From an uncultured Selenomonadales bacterium (GTDB taxonomy: Bacteria; Bacillota; Negativicutes; Selenomonadales; Selenomonadaceae), in the NCBI GenBank assembly GCA_937877545.1, contig CALFJE010000161.1, positions 1 to 15,136 of the forward strand: a stretch of 15,136 nucleotides of DNA. Direction: 5' to 3'. Position numbers and translations under genes: made by a program. Positions 1-6,631 of the stretch are shown here, one piece after another (positions within the stretch are counted from its first letter, which is position 1; every line of letters starts with the position of its first letter). The notes beneath the pieces were generated by a model. The model was not told where the DNA came from. It was given only the letters and a program-made list of their open reading frames with translations, and ran no database searches.

Positions 1-1190
1 AGAGAATCAGTGCTCGCCACCGGCAAGCCGCTTACATTGCCCGTGAAAGTTACGTTGCCGTTTATGGTGGTGCGGTCGGCTTCAAACGTCGAAAGGATAA
101 CATTAATCTTCGCGCCGCTCGCCTGTATCGAAGACATATTGGCACTAATCGACGAGCCGCTCACGTCGATTGAATCTTGTTTCGCGTCAATCTTCCCGAA
201 TCGCCCAAAATCACTCGTCATTGAATCGGCAACCTCAAACCCGCCGTTCATCGTTACTTTCCCCGAGTTCATCCCGTTTTGGAATGTCGGCGTGCCCGTG
301 AAAATCAAATCGCCCAATATGCGCGTCTTCGCGTCGGTCGCTATCGATGAGCCTGTATAAAATTCGTGATTACTGCTGTAGCGGCTGGTTAAATCTATTT
401 CGCTATCTCGCGCTCTGATTGACGTTTTATCCGCCACAATCGTAGACGAATTAAAGCTGACGTTGTTATTCGCCGATGTGAATTGCCCGCCCAGAGCGAC
501 CGTCGCCGTGTTGTGCACGTTGAGATAATCAAATTCGCTGGAGCGTGAGAGATTGCCTTCGCTGTCAATCGACAAACCATTTCCGACTTTTATTCCGCCG
601 AGAGAATCAGCCGTCGCCACAGGCAACGTGTAACTTTCGCCCGCCGTCAACGTCACATCCAATTTCCCGCCGCCGTCGATTGATAAGCCATTGCCGACAA
701 TTATTCCACCGAGTGATTCGGTTGTGGCTATCGGCAACGAATAATTCTTTTGAATAATCGCCGTGACCAGCGCGGCATTTGAAACGGTTGTTATCAGTTC
801 GTATATGTAGTCCTTGACGATTGCGCCGCCGCCCGCAGGCATGCCGTCGCCGTTCAAGCCGTCGTATTGATAGCAGTAAAGAACTTCTTCCCCGCCCTCT
901 TCTTTCGCGAACAATCCTATCTCCGCTATGCGAAAATCTTCCGCCACGCCGTCGTTTACTACTTCGCACTCAACGACCGCTTGATTCCCTTCCACCCTGA
1001 ATCCCGTTATCGGCAGGCTCATCTTCTCGTGAATAAGCGCGGTCAACGCGTCCTGCTCCACAAGCGAAGGTTCAACCATTTCCCCTTCCAAAAGAGCATC
1101 TCCGAATGCTCCCCGCGTGAAAATTATTTTCGTCCCCGATATCATCTTCGCAAGCATTTGTATGCCCGCTTCCGTTATCCGCATTGACAT
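1..1190 (-). CDS. Phage tail-collar fibre protein, N-terminal part (runs off the left edge)
   Basis: This is the host-recognition fibre attached to the baseplate. The reading frame is open from ATG at 1190 to base 1 (about 396 codons) with no stop, so the C-terminus lies outside. An AGGAGG site (1200-1205 on the plus strand) sits 9 bases before the start. The N-terminal 130 residues, beginning MSMRITEAGIQMLAKM, look like the tail-collar fibre N-terminal family (DUF3751 type), with motifs such as FRIAEIGLFAKEEGGE and YCYQYDG. Then come two copies of a repeat of the form LP(I/V)AT..SLGGI.VGNGLSID..G.L, at about 650-745 and 540-630, and a third begins at the window edge (GLPVAST). Between them lies a beta-rich stretch full of S, T, N and G typical of fibre shafts. 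It is the last late gene seen and follows the YmfQ-like gene by 11 bases. Family call is from pattern recognition; receptor unknown. Confidence 0.85.
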   Translation of the reverse strand, partial: MSMRITEAGIQMLAKMISGTKIIFTRGAFGDALLEGEMVEPSLVEQDALTALIHEKMSLPITGFRVEGNQAVVECEVVNDGVAEDFRIAEIGLFAKEEGGEEVLYCYQYDGLNGDGMPAGGGAIVKDYIYELITTVSNAALVTAIIQKNYSLPIATTESLGGIIVGNGLSIDGGGKLDVTLTAGESYTLPVATADSLGGIKVGNGLSIDSEGNLSRSSEFDYLNVHNTATVALGGQFTSANNNVSFNSSTIVADKTSIRARDSEIDLTSRYSSNHEFYTGSSIATDAKTRILGDLIFTGTPTFQNGMNSGKVTMNGGFEVADSMTSDFGRFGKIDAKQDSIDVSGSSISANMSSIQASGAKINVILSTFEADRTTINGNVTFTGNVSGLPVASTDS

Positions 1191-1201
1191 CTTTTTTCCT
1201 C

Positions 1202-2095
1202 CTATAAATGTATCGTCGTTACCTCGTCGTCTTCAAACACTTCCACTTTGCAAATGCCCTTTATCGGCTCGCCGATTCCGTTTTCGAGCAATTCATTCGC
1301 CGCCGCGTAATAGCCAATTTCCTCTATCTCCGGCACGGTTATTCCGCTGCGCGGATTTTGAAGGGTAATGTATTTGTCGTAGGAGAGGAAATGGAAATGA
1401 AGGCGGAGTTTGTCGCCGTCGGGAATGGTTTGTCGAAAGGGTTTAATGGAAATGCGCCCGTGTTGGTAAACAGCCGCGCCGAAGAAAGGCGGTTGCTTTT
1501 GCACGCCGATTCTTATTCGCCCGTGTTGATAAACTGCCGCGCCGAACGCAGGATTCCTCTGCTCCTCATCAATTCTTATTCGCCCGCGAGCCCGCGCCGC
1601 CCCGCCAACAAAAAATCCCGCGTCCAATTCACGCAGGATTTTCATTTTCATCAGTAAGTGCGCCGGCATTAATTCGAGCAATGCCCGCTCCAATTCGGGC
1701 AACGCTCGCGGGTTCTTCAGGATGATGTTCAAAACATTGGGCTCCGAACTTTCTTCGACGTGTCCTGTTGAGAAATAATTTATCAAGCGGTTTGAATTGG
1801 CAACCGTCATTACTTCCGCGCCCAATAGTTTTGCCTTGACCGCCGCCCTGTCCGTTTCTAAGTCGCCGCTCGTTTTCAAGCCGACAAAGTCCAGCCAATC
1901 ATTAATCGCCCAAGTAGTTGTCTCGATAAAAAATTGTTTGGCGAAGTCAACCAGCTTTAATCTGTAAGATTCATGCTCTTGAGAAAGGACGGAAAGAGTT
2001 TCGCCGAACGTGCCGTTGTTCAGCCACGGCGGGAGATAACGCGATAAATCGACGGAATGTAAACGCATGAAGTAACCAAAAAATTCACTCGGCAA
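1202..2095 (-). CDS. Baseplate/tail protein, YmfQ (DUF2313, XkdU)-like, with a three-copy 21-residue insert
   Basis: Likely a baseplate wedge/tail-fibre connector, equivalent in position to XkdU of PBSX: it follows baseplate J (beyond cassette A) and precedes the fibre. Residues 15-110 have the YmfQ pattern: LSRYLPPWL, repeated Glu/Leu helices, the segment TTTWAINDWLDFVGL, then a region like R..V.AKLLG. The C-terminal part has a 21-residue period (1445-1609) with core GAAVYQHGRI, three copies of which the first is divergent. I prefer TTG at 2095 as start because AAGGAGG (2104-2110) lies 8 bases upstream. GTG at 2104 gives three more residues but overlaps that Shine-Dalgarno. A minus-direction terminator-like hairpin lies just upstream, at 2116-2133. 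Confidence 0.72.
   Translation of the reverse strand: MPSEFFGYFMRLHSVDLSRYLPPWLNNGTFGETLSVLSQEHESYRLKLVDFAKQFFIETTTWAINDWLDFVGLKTSGDLETDRAAVKAKLLGAEVMTVANSNRLINYFSTGHVEESSEPNVLNIILKNPRALPELERALLELMPAHLLMKMKILRELDAGFFVGGAARARGRIRIDEEQRNPAFGAAVYQHGRIRIGVQKQPPFFGAAVYQHGRISIKPFRQTIPDGDKLRLHFHFLSYDKYITLQNPRSGITVPEIEEIGYYAAANELLENGIGEPIKGICKVEVFEDDEVTTIHL
1445..1609 (-). repeat. Three 21-residue in-frame repeats inside the YmfQ-like gene
   Basis: Three units are phased exactly 21 codons apart. The conserved core is (F/V)GAAVYQHGRI(R/S)I; the first unit reads VGGAARARGRIRI. The last two share the eleven-residue run GAAVYQHGRI plus flanking F. The repeat is visible in DNA as recurring cgcccgtgttgrtaaac.gccgcgcc on the plus strand. 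Confidence 0.8.
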
Positions 2096-2115
2096 ATACT
2101 CCACCTCCTTTAACT

Positions 2116-2133
2116 AAAAAATGCCCGAAGGCA
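2116..2133 (-). terminator. UUCG hairpin with U-tract upstream of the YmfQ-like gene
   Basis: Read on the minus strand it is TGCC-TTCG-GGCA followed by TTTTTT. The stem is only 4 bp but carries the stable C(UUCG)G loop. A run of T also precedes it on the minus strand, so it could act weakly in both directions. It marks the 5' boundary of plus-strand cassette A and lies only about 20 bases before the start of the minus-strand gene. Confidence 0.45.
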
Positions 2134-2238
2134 AAAAAAATATCCCGCAACGCGAGCAGGACGTATTTCCCTTGACGCCTGCCCCTATCGCGGAAACTCC
2201 AAGAGCCGCACTCAAAAAATTTATGAAAGGATGATTTC

Positions 2239-2659
2239 ATGAACGTACAAAATCTGGTTCGCGTCAAGTGGCGCAACGAACTTGTGCTCACGTACAAACA
2301 AGACGGCGTGCACTTTTTCAAGTGTGAGAAGTCGGCATGCCGATTCCTACTTTCCTCTCTCTTTTGCAAAGGGTGCAAAGTGCTTGAAATTGTGGACTTG
2401 TCAAGGCGTCGCTCGGCTGAGCAAACTTATCGATACGCCCGAAGCGTGGGAATTGTTCACCGAACTTGAGAAAAATTATTTTGAAAGTGCGCCCGACCTG
2501 CCCGAACCGATAAAACTTTTGCCCGAAAAGGTTGCGCCGCTTGATTCGGAGCGCGCCCGCCTGCTCGTCGATTTAATCGGCGTATTGGAGCCTTCGCCCT
2601 TCAAAGAACAATTAGCCCGCGAAGTTGCCAATTCCCTTTTCGATAAAATTATTTTCTGA
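2239..2659 (+). pseudogene. Cassette A: frameshifted ORF6N-type phage regulator remnant
   Basis: The gene starts at ATG 2239 after GAAAGG and reads MNVQNLVRVKWRNELVLTYK, matching the N-termini of cassettes B and C. It loses the frame somewhere in 2320-2363 and would stop at 2469. From about 2363 the homology continues in the +1 frame to 2659: LKLWTCQGVARLSKLIDT matches LYLWTYEGCVRHCKMINT of the intact copy in cassette B, and PEAWELFTELEKNYF matches its PQAWKMFNELERVYF. The C-terminus (ARLLVDLIG to DKIIF) is the family tail. About 25 residues of the ORF6N DNA-binding core are also missing after TYKQ. A TTGACG lies at 2172-2177, but no good -10 sits 17 bases on, so the promoter also looks decayed. 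ORF6N proteins are known from phage antirepressors; this copy is probably dead. Confidence 0.75.
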
Positions 2660-2661
2660 AC

Positions 2662-2682
2662 GAGCCGTGCGGCTCTTTTTTT
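2662..2682 (+). terminator. Terminator of cassette A
   Basis: GAGCC-GTGC-GGCTC followed by seven T (2676-2682), directly after the cassette A stop at 2659. The T-tract overlaps the minus-strand stop codon (2681-2683) of the baseplate J gene, so the two convergent genes are packed with no spare bases. Confidence 0.85.
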
Positions 2683-3736
2683 AATAGAAATGCACTTCGC
2701 CGAGCTTTGGTATCTCGTCCAAGTCAAGCAAAATATCTGCCATTTCGCCGTTCAGTCTTAAAGACGAATAATCGTAGTCATCGCCGCCGCTCGACAAAAT
2801 TAACGCGCCGATTTTTGCCGCGCTGATTCTTTGACTTTCGCCCTGCTCCAAAAAATTTTTCCTTATCAGCGCAGAGAAATATTCTTCGACGCCTGCGCGG
2901 AATTGAGTTTCATCCGCCGTCGTGACGTCTGCCGCAACATTAATCGTCACGGGTTGCGCCGAGACAACAAAAATTTCTCCGTTCAAAATGCCCACGGGAC
3001 GCCACGAATTTAAATGTTCCTTGACGCGAGAAATTAATTCCTCGTTCGCCTGTTCAAAATTGCTGTCGGTGATGATGACTTTGACGGTGCCGGGAACGCC
3101 GCCCGGTGTTCTTTGACAAATTGCCGCGCCCACGCCGCTTATCGTCATTGTCTCTTGAACATATTGCGCGGGATTCCCCGAATTGGCAGGTTGCCTTACC
3201 TTTTGGAGAAGGCACCAGCGAAGAGTTTCATCGTCCTCTTCGTCGTAGCCGTCGATTGTCGGCTCGGCGTTCGTGACCGAATAAATGCCCGCGATGTTCA
3301 AAGGAATTTTTGTGATTGTATCGGCTGCCACATTGCCCGCCGCGCCCACCTCTGCCGCCTCTATCTTTACTTCGCCCGTCTCAACTATCTGCGCGGCTTC
3401 GGTTGAGATAAAACGCGTCCCTTCCTCTGTGGAAAAAATACTGCCCGCAGGAATTGAACCGTTGCCCGTGACTTGCAAGGTGCCGACGGCTTTTGTCGCC
3501 GCCCGTCTTATCACGCCGAAGGCTTCTGCCTGCAAAGTCAAATAATCGTCCCAAGAATACTGAGGGAACACCGCTTGATAGAGTTCAGACAATTCGAGCT
3601 CGACCTTGGCGAACTCAATCGCGTTCGCCGAGAGCAGGTCATTTGAAAATGTGCCGGTCACTTTTGATTCGGGCGAAGCGGAAAGGCTTTGCAACTCCGA
3701 CAATATTTCTTCCGCCGTCCGAGAAATATATTCCAT
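2681..3736 (-). CDS. Baseplate J-like protein (XkdT type)
   Basis: 351 residues, a usual length for the baseplate J family (P2 gpJ, Mu gp47, PBSX XkdT). It forms the wedge of the contractile-tail baseplate. Characteristic pieces are an N-terminal helix starting MEYISRTAEEILSEL, the segment YLTLQAEAFGVIRRAATKA followed by GTLQVTGNGSIPAGSIFST, DEEDDETLRWCLLQKVRQP, GNPAQYVQETM and GVGAAICQRTPGGVPGTVKV. The ATG at 3736 has GGAGG within the end of the preceding gene; the DUF2634 stop (3738-3740) is 1 base away, so translation is probably coupled. The sequence looks intact. Confidence 0.93.
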   Translation of the reverse strand: MEYISRTAEEILSELQSLSASPESKVTGTFSNDLLSANAIEFAKVELELSELYQAVFPQYSWDDYLTLQAEAFGVIRRAATKAVGTLQVTGNGSIPAGSIFSTEEGTRFISTEAAQIVETGEVKIEAAEVGAAGNVAADTITKIPLNIAGIYSVTNAEPTIDGYDEEDDETLRWCLLQKVRQPANSGNPAQYVQETMTISGVGAAICQRTPGGVPGTVKVIITDSNFEQANEELISRVKEHLNSWRPVGILNGEIFVVSAQPVTINVAADVTTADETQFRAGVEEYFSALIRKNFLEQGESQRISAAKIGALILSSGGDDYDYSSLRLNGEMADILLDLDEIPKLGEVHFY

Positions 3737-3737
3737 T

Positions 3738-4157
3738 TCAAACCTCCAACTTGCCGTAAACGGTCGTCAAGGTAATGTCGATTGTCAATTCATTGCCGCG
3801 CCGTTCATGATTGAAATTCATCTCGTCAATCGATTTAACGAACGGATTGACCATGATGGATTCCGTCAACAACCGCCGCAACTCACTTTCGGCAACGGGT
3901 TTCTTCGTCACTTTGCCTATCCAATCGTAGACTTCGCAGCCATACCTGTCAGAATAGGCGAGCCACGTAAAGCGGCTGGTCTTTAACATTTTTATCAACC
4001 AAATTTTCAAGGCGTCGTTGCCTTCGAGCAAAATCATCTGCCCGTTGCCGTCTCGAACAAAATCATTCTTCTCAAAATCATAATCATACATTTTGAAGGT
4101 CGGCAATTCTTCTTCTTCGGTTGAAGCGGCAGAATCAAGGAAAGGAAAATCGCTCAT
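3738..4157 (-). CDS. DUF2634 baseplate protein (XkdS type, gp25-like)
   Basis: 139 residues. DUF2634 proteins are baseplate wedge components related to T4 gp25 and P2 gpW. Visible family features are an acidic start followed by TFKMYDYDFEKNDFVRDGNG, a segment LKIWLIKMLKTSRFTWLAY, YGCEVYDWIGK, and the C-terminal beta region ELTIDITLTTVYGKLEV. It starts at ATG 4157, overlapping the stop of the DUF2577 gene by ATGA (4154-4157), and is followed after 1 base by baseplate J. The order DUF2577-DUF2634-J is the PBSX xkdR-S-T order. Confidence 0.9.
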   Translation of the reverse strand: MSDFPFLDSAASTEEEELPTFKMYDYDFEKNDFVRDGNGQMILLEGNDALKIWLIKMLKTSRFTWLAYSDRYGCEVYDWIGKVTKKPVAESELRRLLTESIMVNPFVKSIDEMNFNHERRGNELTIDITLTTVYGKLEV

Positions 4158-4558
4158 AACTTCACCAGCTTATCTGAAATGATAAAGTGTTGTCCGTCTC
4201 GTAAGGGAACGACGGAAACCAAGTCGCCCGGCTTAAGGGTGTCGGTGTAAATCATTGTGGCGGTATAATCATTGTCTATCGCGTGGGTGTGAACGTGATG
4301 CCCCGCCTCCTGCGTGCCGCTGACTAAATGCCCGCGAATCTCGCGCTTGTGCCCGATTAATATCCTTTCGCTGATATAAATCTGCTCGCGGGTCAAAATA
4401 ATGTTGTTCCATTCCACTTTCAAATCGGGTGGCGGAGCAATTATTTTCCCCACCGACGCTTCCCGGCTTTCGTGCGCCGCCGCTACATCATGCATTGTCT
4501 CGATAATGGAGTTGACACTTGCAGTCGCTGATGGTATCTGAATTTTAATCGCCCCCAA
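4154..4558 (-). CDS. DUF2577 baseplate protein (XkdR type)
   Basis: Up to 134 residues. The DUF2577 assignment rests on position before DUF2634 and on a beta-rich C-terminal half: NNIILTREQIYISERI, a His-rich HHVHTHAIDN and LKPGDLVSVVPLRDGQHFII. The start is uncertain. TTG at 4558 overlaps a GGGGG and has no Shine-Dalgarno of its own. ATT at 4543 would have the GGGGG 8 bases upstream, as though an original ATG had become ATT; the first internal ATG (about 4495) lacks a ribosome site. The 5' end abuts the hairpin that bounds cassette B, so the start may have been changed when the cassette arrived. Confidence 0.8.
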   Translation of the reverse strand: MGAIKIQIPSATASVNSIIETMHDVAAAHESREASVGKIIAPPPDLKVEWNNIILTREQIYISERILIGHKREIRGHLVSGTQEAGHHVHTHAIDNDYTATMIYTDTLKPGDLVSVVPLRDGQHFIISDKLVKL

Positions 4559-4560
4559 TG

Positions 4561-4578
4561 AAAAAAGCCCTTTCGGGC
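4561..4578 (-). terminator. Minus-strand terminator-like hairpin at the 5' edge of cassette B
   Basis: On the minus strand GCCC-GAAA-GGGC followed by TTTTTT, then CATTGGGGG leading straight into the DUF2577 gene. The same layout (hairpin, T-tract, CATTGGAGG, late gene) recurs at 6600-6620. Confidence 0.6.
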
Positions 4579-4614
4579 AAAAAAATTAACCTGCCAACGC
4601 AAGCAGGCGTTTAC

Positions 4615-4643
4615 TTGACGTCTGCCTGCGCTTGTGGTAAGCA
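4615..4643 (+). promoter_or_regulatory. Promoter of cassette B
   Basis: TTGACG (4615-4620), 17-base spacer, TAAGCA (4638-4643). The -35 is near consensus and identical to those of cassettes C and D; the -10 is weak. An imperfect inverted GCAGGC/GCCTGC pair brackets the -35 and could be an operator, which is a guess. Confidence 0.55.
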
Positions 4644-4693
4644 AGCCGAAAGTCAAGATTTCGCCCGCCCGCTTTATCGAAAGGAGTTTCATC

Positions 4694-5299
4694 ATGGAAA
4701 TTCAAAATCTCATCCCCGTCGCTTGGAGTGAAAAACTCGTTCTTACGACCGCCCAACTCGCCGACGTTTACAAGTGCAAGCCCAAACGCATAACCGACAA
4801 CTTCAACCGCGCCAAAGAGCAATTCGCTGAAGGCATTGACTATTTCAAACTCACGGGCGAGGCACTTCGCCAATTCAAAAGCCATGTCGAAAAAAACGGG
4901 ATGGCGATTGCGCCTTCCTCTGCTTGGCTGTACCTGTGGACTTACGAAGGTTGCGTGCGCCATTGCAAAATGATTAATACGCCGCAAGCTTGGAAAATGT
5001 TCAATGAATTGGAGCGCGTGTATTTCGGAGTGTTGGAAGGGGAAATTCCTTCGCCCGCTCCTTCGCCCGCTCCCTCCGACGGCTTGAAGGAGCTGAAAGA
5101 ATTGACGGCTGAATTGCGCGAGCTGAAAAAAGTACTTGATTCGTTTGAAGAGACGGTAAATGCTCCGCCGCCGCCGCCCGATGATTTTGAACGCGCAAAA
5201 ATTTTGGCGAAATTGGTTTTCGCCCTGCCGTCCAATTCGCCCCTGCGTGAACCGCTCGTCCGCGAAACCGCCAATCTTTTAATCGGCAGAAAATTTTAA
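4694..5299 (+). CDS. Cassette B: ORF6N-domain phage regulator (antirepressor-like), intact
   Basis: 201 residues from ATG 4694, 8 bases after AAAGGAG. Residues 8-105 form an ORF6N domain (the family found in phage antirepressor-like DNA-binding proteins): LIPVAWSEKLVLTTAQLADV, then RITDNFNRAKEQFAEGIDYF, LTGEALRQFKS, and LYLWTYEGCVRHCKMINT leading to PQAWKMFNELERVYF. A Pro/Ser/Ala linker (117-129) follows, then a Leu/Glu/Lys helix (130-152) likely to be a coiled coil, a run of five prolines (158-162), and the family tail (164-201) ending LLIGRKF. It runs opposite to the late genes, between tail tube and DUF2577, with its own promoter and terminators. It could therefore be made in the lysogen. 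DNA binding is inferred from the family; the target is unknown. Confidence 0.85.
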   Translation: MEIQNLIPVAWSEKLVLTTAQLADVYKCKPKRITDNFNRAKEQFAEGIDYFKLTGEALRQFKSHVEKNGMAIAPSSAWLYLWTYEGCVRHCKMINTPQAWKMFNELERVYFGVLEGEIPSPAPSPAPSDGLKELKELTAELRELKKVLDSFEETVNAPPPPPDDFERAKILAKLVFALPSNSPLREPLVRETANLLIGRKF

Positions 5300-5302
5300 A
5301 GC

Positions 5303-5375
5303 CCGAAGAAATTTCTTCGGACTTGGTCTTGAAACAGGAGCTCATGTTTAACCGCAGGGCTCCTGTTTCGTTTTT
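5303..5375 (+). terminator. Double-hairpin 3' module of cassette B
   Basis: Hairpin 1 is a perfect 18-base palindrome CCGAAGAAATTTCTTCGG (5303-5320) beginning 4 bases after the stop. Hairpin 2 has an 11-bp stem GAAACAGGAGC (5331-5341) with GCTCCTGTTTC (5359-5369), then a T-tract (5371-5375). Related pairs follow cassettes C, D and E. Confidence 0.85.
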
Positions 5376-5383
5376 ATTATAAA

Positions 5384-5842
5384 TCACAACTCGACAGTAT
5401 TCAAGTACGTAATGTCCTCAGGGGTTACGCCGAATGGAATTTCTGTCTCGACCAGCTCGCCTTTTGTGAAGTGGAGCAGATTCAGCTCATTCAGCCAACA
5501 ATTATCTGCTACCAAGCGCGTGCCTTGACCTCCAATGGCATCGGGGTCTTCAAGGCTCGCGATTATTGTAAAGCGCGGGTCGTGCCCCGCTTTTAATTCC
5601 TCAAGATAATTGTTAAAGCCGCGGTCGAAGACATTTTTAATCGTGATTGTCCCTTCGCCCGTCAGCGAAACGATTTTGCTGTCTTTGCTGTTCCCTATTA
5701 TCACGTCGTCCCGGTCGGCTGTCACTTTCAACTCAAACGCCTGAATCTCGAAAACCAAATCGCCGTCAAGCCACACTTTGCCGTGGTTGCCCGACCAGCG
5801 GCGGTTCCCGCGATACGCTATGTTTTGGCTGTCTCTTGCCAT
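5384..5842 (-). CDS. Phage tail tube protein (XkdM type)
   Basis: 152 residues. XkdM-like proteins polymerise into the inner tube of contractile tails. Family features are the N-terminal GNRRWSGNHGKVWLDGDLVF, then FELKVTADRDDVI, SKIVSLTGEGTITIKNVF, LEELKAGHDPRFTIIASLED and a C-terminal ETEIPFGVTPEDITYL. ATG 5842 is preceded by GAGGAG at good spacing. In PBSX and its relatives the tube gene directly follows the sheath; here the endonuclease remnant and the chaperone gene lie in between, an unusual order. The stop (5384-5386) is 9 bases from the end of the cassette B terminator. Confidence 0.9.
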   Translation of the reverse strand: MARDSQNIAYRGNRRWSGNHGKVWLDGDLVFEIQAFELKVTADRDDVIIGNSKDSKIVSLTGEGTITIKNVFDRGFNNYLEELKAGHDPRFTIIASLEDPDAIGGQGTRLVADNCWLNELNLLHFTKGELVETEIPFGVTPEDITYLNTVEL

Positions 5843-6050
5843 TCAAATCACTCCTCAGAAAATTATTTCAATCGACGAAGGGACAACCGCGCTGATGCCG
5901 TTGAATTCATTAATCGCCATTTTCACGACCCGCTTTTGCCCCGTCAAAAATTTCTGCTCGGCAATGAATCAATAATTCACGCCGCGCACACAAACACCAG
6001 CCGCCCTCTGCGGCATTTTCGTTAAGCCGTTGAATTCTTCAAACTCAATA
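5843..6050. other. Gap without a convincing gene, with a 12-base direct repeat
   Basis: 208 bases between the frameshifted chaperone stop and the tail tube start. On the minus strand one frame reads GNIEFEEFNGLTKMPQ, meets a TGA, then continues as AEQKFLTGQKRVVKMAINEF, then NGISAVVPSSIEIIF and a stop. GCCGTTGAATTC occurs at 5897-5908 and 6026-6037, 129 bases (43 codons) apart and in phase, each encoding EFNG. This could be the remains of a small or truncated gene; I do not recognise it. Confidence 0.4.
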
Positions 6051-6583
6051 TTACCTTTTCCTCCCCATCAATACTTTCAATTTCTCCAGCTCCAAATCGT
6101 TCGCCGCATTCATCGACGCGTACAAGAAAATTTGCTCCTCAAGCGGCAAGGCAAGGAAAGTTGAAGGCAAAATGCCTTTGATTGCGAAATACGCCGCCGT
6201 TGACGCCTGCCAATCGCTCCGAATCAGTTTTTTATTTCTTTATGGAGCGTCGCCGTGATGTCCGAGCCGAAGCCCGCCAGTTTCAAAAGTTGCCCGGCGA
6301 TTTTACTCACTTCGCCCGCCATGAATATTTCTTCCACGATGTCAAAAGGTTCCGCGCAGCCAAATGCTTTTTGCAATTCCTTGTTCTTCAAATTCGGCTC
6401 CACCGCGCATTGGTAAACCAGATTTTTATTGCCCTCTCGCGGTGAAAGGTCCCAAGCTTCGGTGACTAAACTAATGCTCGGCAGTTTGAAAGTTACCGTT
6501 CCGACCGAAGTTTCAATATCGTAAAGTTGCTTTTTCTTCGCCGCGATTTCCTCTTTGCGTTCAATTAATTCCGCTATCGTCAT
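6051..6583 (-). CDS. Tail assembly chaperone, long product by -1 frameshift
   Basis: If ribosomes slip back one base on A-AAA-AAC (6227-6233), decoding bypasses the TGA and continues for 58 codons to a TAA at 6051-6053, giving about 177 residues. The extension begins LIRSDWQASTAAYFAI and includes the helical PSTFLALPLEEQIFLYASMN, like the second halves of other tail-chaperone fusions. The extension has no start codon and no ribosome site of its own, and it reads cleanly through 174 bases. This is the best explanation for that stretch. Programmed frameshifting at this gene is a well-known, widely conserved trait of long-tailed phages. Confidence 0.85.
6224..6583 (-). CDS. Tail assembly chaperone, short (zero-frame) product, XkdN type
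   Basis: 119 residues from ATG 6583 with GGAGG upstream. The protein begins MTIAELIERKEEIAAKKKQL and contains TSVGTVTFKLPSISLVTEAW and FGCAEPFDIVEEIF. Short XkdN-like proteins act with their frameshifted partners to help build the tail around the tape measure. The stop TGA (6224-6226) follows immediately after the slippery site, the usual arrangement for a G/GT-type chaperone pair. Confidence 0.88.
   Translation of the reverse strand: MTIAELIERKEEIAAKKKQLYDIETSVGTVTFKLPSISLVTEAWDLSPREGNKNLVYQCAVEPNLKNKELQKAFGCAEPFDIVEEIFMAGEVSKIAGQLLKLAGFGSDITATLHKEIKN
6227..6233 (-). promoter_or_regulatory. Slippery heptamer A-AAA-AAC for -1 frameshifting
   Basis: In the zero frame the codons are ATA AAA AAC TGA, so the heptamer is in the canonical X-XXY-YYZ phase and the stop follows directly. 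No long pseudoknot is obvious by eye downstream, though GC-rich sequence follows (CGGAGCGATTGGC and CGTCAACGGCGGCG). Confidence 0.85.
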
Positions 6584-6599
6584 AATCTGACCTCCAATG

Positions 6600-6620
6600 A
6601 AAAAGGAGCCCGCAGGCTCC
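6600..6620 (-). terminator. Terminator between the endonuclease remnant and the chaperone
   Basis: On the minus strand GGAGCC-TGCG-GGCTCC then TTTTT, followed by CATTGGAGG, which is the ribosome site of the chaperone gene. It would stop late transcription just before an essential tail gene unless read through. Confidence 0.75.
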
Positions 6621-6631
6621 CGTGTTCAATT

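Noticed and set aside
607..969. Minus-strand 120-codon Arg-rich frame
   Set aside because: Overlaps the long open fibre frame, which carries recognisable repeats and a proper ribosome site.
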